A stretch of DNA of 64,000 nucleotides from Oceanospirillum sp048270425 (lineage in GTDB: Bacteria > Pseudomonadota > Gammaproteobacteria > Pseudomonadales > Halomonadaceae), in NCBI GenBank assembly GCA_048270425.1, contig JBLWSY010000001.1, forward strand, positions 186,001 to 250,000, in the 5' to 3' direction. The notes beneath the pieces are model-generated. The model did no database searches. It was given only the letters and a program-made list of their open reading frames with translations, and was not told the origin of the DNA. Positions 26,219-34,083 of this stretch are shown here, piece after piece (within the stretch, counting starts at the first letter, position 1; the number at the start of each line of letters is the position of its first letter). Made by a program: the position numbers and the translations under genes.

Positions 26219-27040
26219 TTGAATATAGCTTTCCGGTCTCATTGTAAACGCTTCGGCATTGCCGCAGTCATATTTTGCTGCAGGGGCATTTTTATGCTTG
26301 CTCTGTCATTGTGCCCGGCCCTGATGGCGAGTGCGTCATCCGCTGGTCAGATGTCATTGAAATCCACTGAACCAGCCTCCCTGGCATTAACTTTTCCCGG
26401 TTTGAGAGTCGTCACATCAGAATTTCCACCATACAGCTACAGTGCCGGTAACAGTGCTGAAGGTATTGCCGTTGAAAAGGTGCGTTTGCTTTTGGATCGG
26501 GCCGGACTGGATGCCAAAATTGACGTTTATCCTTGGGCGCGGGCTTATGATGTTTCGCTGCGTGAGCCTAATGTGTTGATTTTTCTGATTGCCCGTACTC
26601 CGGAACGGGAAGCTTCATTTCACTGGATAGGCTCTCTGATTGATTTTGATGTGAAGCTGTTTCGTTTGTCTGCTCGGGATGATATTCAGATGACTGACCT
26701 CCAGCACTTGAACAAATTCAAGACAGGGAGCCTGAATCGGGATGTTAAAGGGCAGTATCTGAAACAGCAGGGCATCGAAACCATCGCTTACGCCACTGAA
26801 GAGAGCGGTATTCATATGCTTAAACGTGGCTATATTGACCTGATGCCTGCAGAAGTTAACTCCTTTAGCTATCGCGTTCAGCGTCTCGGATATTCCCCGG
26901 ACGACTTTTCTGTCGCTTGGGAGCTTGAGGCAATATCCAATCCTCTCTACCTGGCTCTCAGTAAGAATTCTTCCCCTGAATTGATACGACAGCTCCGCCA
27001 GGCATTTTCTCAATTTGCCCCGGAAGGGGCGTTGGAATGA
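26219..27040 (+). CDS. Periplasmic solute-binding protein, family 3 type
   Basis: A 273-residue exported protein. A long N-terminal region ends in a signal peptide (FMLALSLCPALMASAS). The start is TTG 26219 without a clear ribosome site, or ATG 26294 with AGGGGC upstream. The mature part opens with LRVVTSEFPPYSYSAGNSAEGIAVEKV, the standard first lobe of SBP_bac_3 proteins, followed by DVYPWARAYDVSL and a hinge near ESGIHMLKRGYIDLMPAE. Stand-alone members of this type, with no permease genes nearby as here, often serve as sensors or bind amino-acid-like ligands. The ligand is unknown. Confidence 0.8.
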   Translation: MNIAFRSHCKRFGIAAVIFCCRGIFMLALSLCPALMASASSAGQMSLKSTEPASLALTFPGLRVVTSEFPPYSYSAGNSAEGIAVEKVRLLLDRAGLDAKIDVYPWARAYDVSLREPNVLIFLIARTPEREASFHWIGSLIDFDVKLFRLSARDDIQMTDLQHLNKFKTGSLNRDVKGQYLKQQGIETIAYATEESGIHMLKRGYIDLMPAEVNSFSYRVQRLGYSPDDFSVAWELEAISNPLYLALSKNSSPELIRQLRQAFSQFAPEGALE

Positions 27041-27182
27041 TCAACCTCCCGATATTCGGAGTTTCAGGGGCAATTTCTTGAATATTATTCATTTATAATA
27101 TGGGCACCTTTGCCGATATCCCGAGGAAGAACTTTACCTTTAACGGGTTTACTTCCGGTGATGGCTGGATCTGAGGTGTGGT

Positions 27183-28409
27183 ATGAAAATTCAACAAGGA
27201 CAGTTTAATCTGCGCTCCTCCCATGAGACGCTGCAACAGTTGACCCGCGAGCAGTCTCTGGAGGTCACCAAGCGCGTTGATGGCAAGGATGAAACTCTGA
27301 CCTATCAGAACAGAACCAGCTCAACCCGGGTCTCGCTAAGTTACTATGGTTCTGCGCCACAAGCGCCTGATGAAGGGGATGATACCTATCGTCGCATGCC
27401 GGGCCGCAATGGTATTGGAAATGCGAATGGTTTTGAGCATGCTAAACCACCGGGTCAGGAACAGTTTGATCGCCTTAAAGCGGGTGAAAATCAGGTGACG
27501 GCTGATCCTTTGGATGGTGATTTATCCATGGATGCTGAAACCATCGCTGATCTTCGTATGCTGACTTTCGTGCAGCTGATGGAGCAGATGTTTGGCCTTA
27601 CCATCTCTGTTGAAGATCTGGATCAATCAGAGCGTGACCTGAAAGATATGCAGAAAATCCGGGATCTGGGGGAACAGCTGGATGCTACTAAACCGGCCAG
27701 TGATCGTGCCGCACGGGGACAGGATGGTCCTCCACGAAACGGCCAGCAGGTCACATTAACGACCAGAACCTTCTTCCATGAGGAAGAGCACACCCGTATG
27801 TCTGCTGAGGGTAAAGTGATTACCGAAGATGGGCGTGAGCTGGAGCTTTCGCTGGATATCGGTATGAGCCGGACCTTTCAGTCGGAGAGTTTTATGAGCA
27901 TCTCAGAAGGAAATCTGAAAGATCCTCTGGTGATCAATTTTGACCGCCCAACGGTAGGTCTGAGCGATAAGCTGCATTTCCAGTTCGATCTGGATGCTGA
28001 TGGTAATGATGAAACCTTACCGGAACTTCTTTCGGGCTCCGGTTATTTGGCATTGGATCTGAATGGCGATGGCATTATCAACTCGGGTCATGAGTTGTTT
28101 GGTGCTAAAACCGGCGATGGTTTTGAAGAGCTTGCGAAATACGATGATGACGGTAACGGCTTTATTGATGAAAACGATGCCGTCTTCAGCCAACTGAAAG
28201 TCTGGGTGCCAAAAGGTGACGGTGAGAGTGAGCTTTACGCCTTGCTGGATAAGGATGTCGGGGCGATCTATCTGAAATCTGAACAGACGCCTTTTGCCCT
28301 CAAGACTGATACTACTAACCGGACTCAGGGTTACATTCGTGAGTCCGGTGTTTTTCTGAAGGAATCCGGTGGTATTGCTTCAGTACAGCAGATCGATTTG
28401 AAAGTGTAA
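27183..28409 (+). CDS. EF-hand-like calcium-binding hypothetical protein
   Basis: A 408-residue soluble protein without a signal peptide. The C-terminal half contains loops resembling EF-hand or dockerin calcium sites: DLDADGNDE, DLNGDGIINSGHELFG and DDDGNGFIDENDAVF. The pattern SGYLALDLNGDGIINSGHELFG is a recurring motif in RTX-associated and marine hypothetical proteins. The N-terminal half (about 1-200) is charged and helical with no recognised domain. It is probably cytosolic or exported by an unrecognised route. Degenerate 18-bp repeats start at its stop codon. ATG 27183 is preceded by GAGGTGTG. Confidence 0.72.
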   Translation: MKIQQGQFNLRSSHETLQQLTREQSLEVTKRVDGKDETLTYQNRTSSTRVSLSYYGSAPQAPDEGDDTYRRMPGRNGIGNANGFEHAKPPGQEQFDRLKAGENQVTADPLDGDLSMDAETIADLRMLTFVQLMEQMFGLTISVEDLDQSERDLKDMQKIRDLGEQLDATKPASDRAARGQDGPPRNGQQVTLTTRTFFHEEEHTRMSAEGKVITEDGRELELSLDIGMSRTFQSESFMSISEGNLKDPLVINFDRPTVGLSDKLHFQFDLDADGNDETLPELLSGSGYLALDLNGDGIINSGHELFGAKTGDGFEELAKYDDDGNGFIDENDAVFSQLKVWVPKGDGESELYALLDKDVGAIYLKSEQTPFALKTDTTNRTQGYIRESGVFLKESGGIASVQQIDLKV

Positions 28410-28459
28410 TTGTCGTTGGAAGCGCAATTGCCACTGGAAGCCTAATTACCATCGGAAAA
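28406..28459 (+). repeat. Degenerate 18-bp tandem repeat, three copies
   Basis: Three consecutive units resembling GYAATTGYCRYTGGAAGC at 28406-28423, 28424-28441 and 28442-28459, the last most diverged. The first unit contains the TAA stop of the upstream gene. Confidence 0.55.
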
Positions 28460-28555
28460 ATAACTGCTGTTTATTATATCTTTTAGGGTCGCTGTTTCTT
28501 TTCTGAAGCAGCGGCTCCCATTCTTTACCAGCCTTTCTTTTCTAATCGCAAGACT

Positions 28556-29437
28556 TTACCGAATTAGCTTTTTCTCAAGAGTCTGCCACAGCGCCTGAGC
28601 CAGCTGGCTGTGTGCCGCGCTTCTTAATCGGATCAGGTAGATGGGAATATCGCTTTGGGACGTATAGTTTTCCACCTGAACAGGTTTCAACGAGCCATCC
28701 TTCAGGTCATTTTCTATCATGTGCCGGGGTATCCTTGCCCAACCCATTCCGGCCTTAATCAAAGCCTGTTTTACCACATAGTCATTCACGTACCAGCGCA
28801 AGCCTCCGGGAATAACATTGACATGATCAAAGGGCTTAGAGCCACTGTCAGCAACCAAAATATGGGGTTTATGCCTAAGCAGATCATGACTAATCGGTTG
28901 AGGGGTGTCGGCAGGCAATAACCCGGGAGCGGTCACGCACAGGATGTGGATTTTAAAAATCTCGATAGATTCGTATTTCTGGTTAAGTCCTGTATTCGGG
29001 CCAATTGCCAGCTCTGCCTGATAGGTGTCCAGTTGCTCCAGTAAACCGGAAAGATGCTGAGTGCTCAGATTCAGTTGTAATCTGGGATGCTGGTCGCAGA
29101 ACTGCCTCAGCTGGCTTAATCCTTCCGGAAGGGCGCTCATCGTGCTCAACGCAATAGATAAGCTGGGTGGAGTGCCGTCGGTTAACTGATGACCCAATCG
29201 CTCGAGTGACTCTGATTCCTGCAACAGGCGCTTTGCTTGCTGGTAAAAGCTTTTACCTTCAGGTGTCAGAGTCGGACGGTAGCTACTGCGATCCAACAGT
29301 TGCAAAGAGAATTGACTCTCCAGATTTGCGATGGCGGCACTGATCGTGGATTGCGTCTTATGTAGCAGCTCAGCAGCAGCCCTGAAACTGCCGCTTTCTA
29401 CCACTGCAGCAAAAGCTTTTAACTGTTCATAGGTCAT
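28556..29437 (-). CDS. LysR-family transcriptional regulator
   Basis: A 293-residue regulator. The N-terminal winged helix (residues 1-60) contains LKAFAAVVESGSFRAAAELLHKTQSTISAAI and LEXQFSLQLLDRSSYRPTLTPEG. The rest is a two-lobe inducer-binding domain. It is divergent from a TauE/SafE-family exporter gene with 199 bp between them, the classical arrangement for LysR regulators and their target. The effector is unknown; sulfite, sulfonate or an organic acid is plausible from the neighbour. Confidence 0.9.
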   Translation of the reverse strand: MTYEQLKAFAAVVESGSFRAAAELLHKTQSTISAAIANLESQFSLQLLDRSSYRPTLTPEGKSFYQQAKRLLQESESLERLGHQLTDGTPPSLSIALSTMSALPEGLSQLRQFCDQHPRLQLNLSTQHLSGLLEQLDTYQAELAIGPNTGLNQKYESIEIFKIHILCVTAPGLLPADTPQPISHDLLRHKPHILVADSGSKPFDHVNVIPGGLRWYVNDYVVKQALIKAGMGWARIPRHMIENDLKDGSLKPVQVENYTSQSDIPIYLIRLRSAAHSQLAQALWQTLEKKLIR

Positions 29438-29475
29438 CTGAATTTCTCTGAGATTGCCGGGTTCTGTTGATGATT

Positions 29476-29494
29476 AATGATCGTTTTTATCATT
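29476..29494. promoter_or_regulatory. Candidate LysR operator
   Basis: AATGAT-N7-ATCATT, an interrupted palindrome in the shared region, 39 bp upstream of the regulator start. LysR sites are usually interrupted palindromes of about this size near the regulator promoter. It has not been compared with other genomes. Confidence 0.4.
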
Positions 29495-29636
29495 TGTTTT
29501 GATAGAAAACACTCGTTATTTTTCGATCATATTCCCGGCTATTATCCTTGCCTCTTTCACATTGATAGACCTTCAATAGAAAGGTCTTGGGCGAATAGAT
29601 CGTATTGGAAAGATCGTCAGCAAATAGAGGCAGAAG

Positions 29637-30365
29637 ATGTTCGAGATAAATGTATTGTGGATTACCTTGGCGGCGGTTGTGACAGGTTTTTCTAAATTCT
29701 CTAGCGGTGGAATGGGCATGCTGATACTGCCTCTGATGATGTTGGCTTTTCCGGGGCCGGAGGCTTTGGGGGTCATCATTCCTTTGTATGTGATTACCGA
29801 CCTGATGGCGATCGCCCGATATCGCAAGGGTATCGACCGTAACTTGCTGTTTAATCTGATACCACTGGCCATTTTGGGCATTGTTGCAGGAGGCTGGTTG
29901 CTGGCAAATACCAGCGCTACACAGTTTACTGCCATGTTAGCTCTTTTGATTATCGGTATGCTGGGTCTGAGTATCTGGTTGGAATATCATCCGGCTCAAT
30001 GGATGCGTTCCCCTTTGGTGGGCAAGGGGGTTGGGTTTTTTTCAGGTTTTATCAGCACCATTGGCAATGCGGCAGGTCCATTTTTAAATCTTTATCTGAT
30101 GGAACAGAAATTGGATAAAGTCGGCTGTGTTGCAACCCGAGCCTGGGCTTTTACCATAATCAACTTGGCCAAAGTGCCTGTTCTGATCAGCATTGGTTTG
30201 TTGAATAGTGAGACTTTTCAGGCCGGATTGATCGGTATTCCCGGATTGTTTATTGGTGCAGTGATCGGTGCCTGGGTGATGCAGAAAATGAACCTGAGCC
30301 AATTTCGTTGGCTGATTCGGGGAATGGCGATCCTGGCGGTAGTTAATCTGCTTGCCTTTAGGTAG
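29637..30365 (+). CDS. TauE/SafE-family membrane transporter
   Basis: A 242-residue inner-membrane protein with seven or eight helices. It has the typical paired segments: VVTGFSKFSSGGMGMLILPLMMLAFPGPEALGVIIPLYVITD in the first half and GFFSGFISTIGNAAGPFLNLYLM in the second. The family exports sulfite, sulfoacetate or related anions. AGAGG stands before ATG 29637. The divergent LysR gene is its likely regulator. Confidence 0.87.
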   Translation: MFEINVLWITLAAVVTGFSKFSSGGMGMLILPLMMLAFPGPEALGVIIPLYVITDLMAIARYRKGIDRNLLFNLIPLAILGIVAGGWLLANTSATQFTAMLALLIIGMLGLSIWLEYHPAQWMRSPLVGKGVGFFSGFISTIGNAAGPFLNLYLMEQKLDKVGCVATRAWAFTIINLAKVPVLISIGLLNSETFQAGLIGIPGLFIGAVIGAWVMQKMNLSQFRWLIRGMAILAVVNLLAFR

Positions 30366-30396
30366 TTTCAGGTTAATCACTATTTTGTAAGATACA

Positions 30397-30424
30397 AAAA
30401 AGGGAGCTGATTCAGCTCCCTTCT
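30397..30424. terminator. Bidirectional terminator between the TauE gene and purC
   Basis: AAGGGAGCTGA/TCAGCTCCCTT near-perfect inverted repeat with A6 on the left and TTCTT on the right, between convergent genes. Confidence 0.8.
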
Positions 30425-30491
30425 TAATGACGCGGTTACTGCTACTTTCTGATCGGTGCTTGTAACCGACTCTTGGCAAGGAGTGGACACC

Positions 30492-31613
30492 TTAGCCGTC
30501 GATCAGACCATACTGACCCCGCAGAATCTCGATGATTTCTGCTTTCGGGTTGTCAGACAGCACCAGCTTCTCACCGGTTACTTTCTCTGCGATATCGATG
30601 TAAGTACGGGATACATCCATCAGAGCGTCCAGCGGCAGAGCATTGTCGCGGGCCAGTGCTTCTCGCTCAGGCATACGGTCTTTGTTCAGCAGAATATCCG
30701 GATCCGGGAAGTGGTTCAGCAGCATCTGACGGAAACCTTCTTTCGACTTCTCGATCACCTTGCCTTCGCGGTAAGCCGGGCCATCCCAGATACGGGAAGA
30801 GTCCGGTGTGCCCACTTCATCCATATAGATCAGTTTGTCGTTGCCTTGTGCATCGGTCACGTAGCCGAACTCGAATTTGGTATCCACGAACACCTGATCC
30901 AGAGCTTCCAGCGCATCACTGATCACACCGAAACCTTCTTTCAGCAGCTTTTCATACTGAGCGATATCGTCCTGGCTGCGGAAGTTAAAGGCAGCAAAAT
31001 TATCGACGATATTGTCACGGGTGATGTTCACATCGTCCGCTTCAGGAACACCCGGAATCCCTTTCAGAATACCTTTGGTGGATGGGGTGATCAGCAGCTC
31101 AGGCAGTTTCTGATCTTTCTGCAGACCTTCCGGCAGTTCGATACCACAGAAGTTACGCTCACCCTTGCTGTATGCACGCCACATAGAACCTGTGATGTAC
31201 TGGCGGCAGATCGCTTCGATCATCACCGGCTTGGCTTTCTGTACGATCCAGACAAACGGATGCGGGATATCCAGAATATGACTGTCTGCCAGACCGTTCT
31301 CGCGGAACAGTTTAAACCAGTGGTTAGAGATCGCATTCAGGGCGGCACCTTTACCCGGAACACCTTGCATGCCGCCTTCTCCGTGCCAGATGCAATCAAA
31401 TGCGGAGATACGGTCACTGATCACCATGATCGCCAGTGGCGCTTCAGGCTGAACGTTGTAACCTTTCTCTTCGATCAGGCGACGGCTGTCTTCTTCGGTC
31501 AGCCAGTACACCGAGCGGACTTTACCGCTGTGAACCGGCTGATGGGTACGAATTGGCAGATCGTTGTTAACCGCCAATACCTGATTGGCAACGGATGGGT
31601 TTACAGAGCTCAT
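30492..31613 (-). CDS. purC: Phosphoribosylaminoimidazole-succinocarboxamide synthase
   Basis: A 373-residue SAICAR synthetase of the long type found in Vibrio and other gammaproteobacteria (the short type is about 240 residues). It joins aspartate to CAIR with ATP in purine synthesis. Motifs visible are HSGKVRSVYW (nucleotide loop), VISDRISAFDCIW, RQYITGSMWRAY, VDTKFEFGY and DEVGTPDSSRIWD. An antisense frame of similar length is a shadow. An uncharacterised DUF2185 gene lies 186 bases upstream on the same strand. Confidence 0.95.
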   Translation of the reverse strand: MSSVNPSVANQVLAVNNDLPIRTHQPVHSGKVRSVYWLTEEDSRRLIEEKGYNVQPEAPLAIMVISDRISAFDCIWHGEGGMQGVPGKGAALNAISNHWFKLFRENGLADSHILDIPHPFVWIVQKAKPVMIEAICRQYITGSMWRAYSKGERNFCGIELPEGLQKDQKLPELLITPSTKGILKGIPGVPEADDVNITRDNIVDNFAAFNFRSQDDIAQYEKLLKEGFGVISDALEALDQVFVDTKFEFGYVTDAQGNDKLIYMDEVGTPDSSRIWDGPAYREGKVIEKSKEGFRQMLLNHFPDPDILLNKDRMPEREALARDNALPLDALMDVSRTYIDIAEKVTGEKLVLSDNPKAEIIEILRGQYGLIDG

Positions 31614-31708
31614 GGCATCAGTTCCTGTTAGAAACGGTCAAAATTAAGAAGCCTCTCAGATCAGAAACATATTCGATGTCGCTGCAGGCTGAAAGGCTTT
31701 AAATCAGA

Positions 31709-31734
31709 TCAGGCAGATAATTGATTCTGCCTGA
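31709..31734. terminator. Hairpin between the DUF2185 gene and purC
   Basis: TCAGGCAGA and TCTGCCTGA form a perfect 9-bp stem with an 8-nt loop, 66 bases after the DUF2185 stop. No T tract follows on the minus strand, so it may be a weak terminator or an RNA-stability element in the purC leader. Confidence 0.4.
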
Positions 31735-31799
31735 GGGTATTCGTCACCCGGCGAGGGTTACCGGAAATGCTTTTGGGCAATTGTTCCTGCCAGAACCGG

Positions 31800-32216
31800 T
31801 TACAGCTTTTTGAATTCGTCCGGATCGTTGGTGATTTCCACATCTACGTTAGGAGACGGGATCACATAGTCATAAACACGCTCCCAGCCATCTTCGGCCG
31901 CACCCGGTACGCGCTCCCAAACCGTACCTGCGTTGTATTGCACCAGATCGGTAATGGTTGGGTCAGCTTTGCACATCGCCTCCAGAGGTGCCGTCATCAT
32001 ATTGTTCAGCTCGTCTGACAAATACTCTTCAGACTCGTAACCACTGTACATACGCCAACCGGTGTCATTCAGGTGATCCGGAACGGTCTTGTACATAAAA
32101 CGAATCGGCATACGCTCTTCGATAACCATGCGGGAAACCAGACACAAAAAACCGTTCTTGGTCTGATTGGTTTCCAGTTCAGGGGTTTTCGGATCGTCGA
32201 TGTTCGGCGTACGCAT
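31800..32216 (-). CDS. DUF2185-like protein
   Basis: A 138-residue soluble acidic protein. The segment GFLCLVSRMVIEERMPIRFMYK..DTGWRMYSGYESEEYL matches the DUF2185 pattern, a family that overlaps the Imm33 group of predicted immunity proteins but is also common as a stand-alone housekeeping-like gene. No secretion signal or catalytic residues are seen. It is upstream of purC on the same strand with a hairpin between them. Its function is unknown. Confidence 0.7.
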   Translation of the reverse strand: MRTPNIDDPKTPELETNQTKNGFLCLVSRMVIEERMPIRFMYKTVPDHLNDTGWRMYSGYESEEYLSDELNNMMTAPLEAMCKADPTITDLVQYNAGTVWERVPGAAEDGWERVYDYVIPSPNVDVEITNDPDEFKKL

Positions 32217-32334
32217 AGGGTGCTCGCTTTAGTCTGATGTAAGTGTTCTGAATGGGGCAGAGGTTAAACTCAGGGTTTAACACGGGCGGTATTCTAATAC
32301 AGAAGGGGGCAGAACGGAATTTTCCTGCGCTGAA

Positions 32335-32376
32335 ACAAAAACGCCACCGATGATGATTATCGGTGGCGTTTGTTTT
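32335..32376. terminator. Terminator after the YdgA/DUF945 gene
   Basis: ACGCCACCGAT/ATCGGTGGCGT perfect 11-bp stem (32341-32351, 32359-32369) with a 7-nt loop, AAAAC-rich on the left and TTTGTTTT on the right. It is suited to the minus-strand gene ending at 32464 and could also act on the plus strand. Confidence 0.82.
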
Positions 32377-32463
32377 CGATGGAGCGGGCTAACGCTCTGA
32401 TATTACAGAGTATTTAATCTTCGGGAGAGATGCTTCGCCCCCAGCAATACCCTTTTGCAGCAC

Positions 32464-33759
32464 TTAGCGCATTGGCACATCGTTGATCATCATCTGACCA
32501 TTCTGCATCAGAGCGTGAATCAGCATATCTTCCTCATCATCACGATAAGCGCCCATCTGATTAAGCTGCATCGCCATCATGGCAAATACCGGCATGGAGT
32601 TAAACAGTGACTTGTTAATCGCTGCGTTACTCTCCATTTTGACGTATTGAGCCAGCATCGGTGGGAAGCTCAACGCTTTGATCAGTTCTTCCTGGTCTGT
32701 ATCCAGGCTAACCACCATATCGCCATTGATACGGCCTTCAGTGGTTACAACATTGACATCATGTAAGCTGAATTCTGCAGCATTAACGGCATCAGCAAAT
32801 ACCGGCAGAATTTTCTCGGCATCTTCCGGTGTCATCTGGCTTGGATCATAGTTTTGAGCAACTTCCATCAGAGATTCTACCTGTTCGACCGTCGGTCCGG
32901 TCAGAGAGTAAGAGAAACCACTGGGTTCGAAGTCGTAAAGGGTTTGGCCGTATTGGGCCAGATGCAGCTTATCCAGATACCAGTCACCAGAATAATGAAT
33001 GGTCTCTGGGGCGGCGTCCTGCTGCTGGATACTCAGATTGTCTTTAAAATTAAGAGATGACGAGCTGATTTCAACTTTATCGCCATTCAGGTTTAGTTTG
33101 CTGATATTGATGGTGTTGGTGTAGGTCCAGAGCAAGTCAGTGTATCGTTCGCCCTTACCTTTAATATTGGTTTCACCAATGATTACCGTATTATTATCAG
33201 CATTTACTTCCATACCATTCCAAATGCCATTCATGTCGTAAGCTTGCTGGTCGGTATTGAAATTCAGGCGGATAATGCCGGGCTTCATGCGAACTGTAGC
33301 GTTCTCACTAGGTGTAATAGTAAAGCCTTCAATATAGGTGTTCAGTACAGATTTGCTCTGGGAAATCTCCCCATCAAAATGCAGAGGAACCTTGCCATCG
33401 AAGTTTTCCAGGCTCTCTTTCATCTCATCAGTCACAACGATTTCAGACTTAAACTCAGCATTTGTTAAGCCATGGCTGATATCATGACGGATATCCACGA
33501 AAGGAGCCGTGCCATCAGCGCGGCTAAGAGCCGGATCTTTAAAGATGAAGCGGGTAACAAGCGTGCTGTCGTAAGCGTTTTTCTGATAGTCTTCAAGCTG
33601 AATTTCAATGCCGGATGATCCCTGTTTAGCATTGATGGAAGCTACAGCTAATTCAATCTGTTGTTGAACCGTGTCACCAACTTTTACCGGGACATAGGCC
33701 GCAGTGGCAATGCCTGCTGCTCCAACACCAATTAAAATCCCTGCTGTAAGTTTATTCAT
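32464..33759 (-). CDS. YdgA-family (DUF945) protein
   Basis: A 431-residue protein. The start at ATG 33759 (MNKLTAGILIGVGAAG) is preferred over the longer open frame because it places a hydrophobic N-terminal signal-anchor (residues 5-25) at the beginning and has a CAGGA upstream. The body is beta-rich with alternating pattern (LHFDGEISQS, NIKGKGER, INISKLNLNGDKVEISS), as in DUF945 proteins such as E. coli YdgA, which are inner-membrane or periplasmic proteins of unclear role with remote AsmA-like character. It is divergent from the DUF748 gene. Confidence 0.8.
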   Translation of the reverse strand: MNKLTAGILIGVGAAGIATAAYVPVKVGDTVQQQIELAVASINAKQGSSGIEIQLEDYQKNAYDSTLVTRFIFKDPALSRADGTAPFVDIRHDISHGLTNAEFKSEIVVTDEMKESLENFDGKVPLHFDGEISQSKSVLNTYIEGFTITPSENATVRMKPGIIRLNFNTDQQAYDMNGIWNGMEVNADNNTVIIGETNIKGKGERYTDLLWTYTNTINISKLNLNGDKVEISSSSLNFKDNLSIQQQDAAPETIHYSGDWYLDKLHLAQYGQTLYDFEPSGFSYSLTGPTVEQVESLMEVAQNYDPSQMTPEDAEKILPVFADAVNAAEFSLHDVNVVTTEGRINGDMVVSLDTDQEELIKALSFPPMLAQYVKMESNAAINKSLFNSMPVFAMMAMQLNQMGAYRDDEEDMLIHALMQNGQMMINDVPMR

Positions 33760-34083
33760 TCCGGATAGTCCTGTTTCTCTGAGTAAGGGGCAATGTTGCC
33801 GGTAAATAAGTATGTGGCAAATGTTGCCGATAAAATAGCACCAGACAGCCAATAATGTTTCGATTAACGTCTTTTGTGTATCGTTATCAACGATCAAGTC
33901 TTCAGGCTATCGTTGTAAAAACTGAATTAAGCTCGATATTGAATTAAGTCGTTATGAAATTTTCTGATCTTAATTTCAGTAATATCGGTACAATTTAATA
34001 TTCAGTCCAACGTAGCAGGCCTGTCATTTCAAAGTGTTTGCCTGTTTTTTTCAATAGCTATTTCCAAAGAGTTTTGTGAGCAA
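33760..34083. other. 324-bp divergent promoter region
   Basis: It separates the YdgA-family gene (-) from the DUF748 gene (+). It is AT-rich between about 33880 and 34010. A TACAAT at 33989-33994 could be the -10 of the right-hand gene, but no good -35 was found. No RNA gene or coding frame is supported. Confidence 0.45.

Noticed and set aside
30456..31631. A 391-codon frame antisense to purC
   Set aside because: Same explanation; PurC motifs cover the whole sense strand.
33760..33897. 46-residue N-terminal extension of the YdgA-family protein
   Set aside because: It would bury the signal-anchor inside the protein; the later ATG fits the family.
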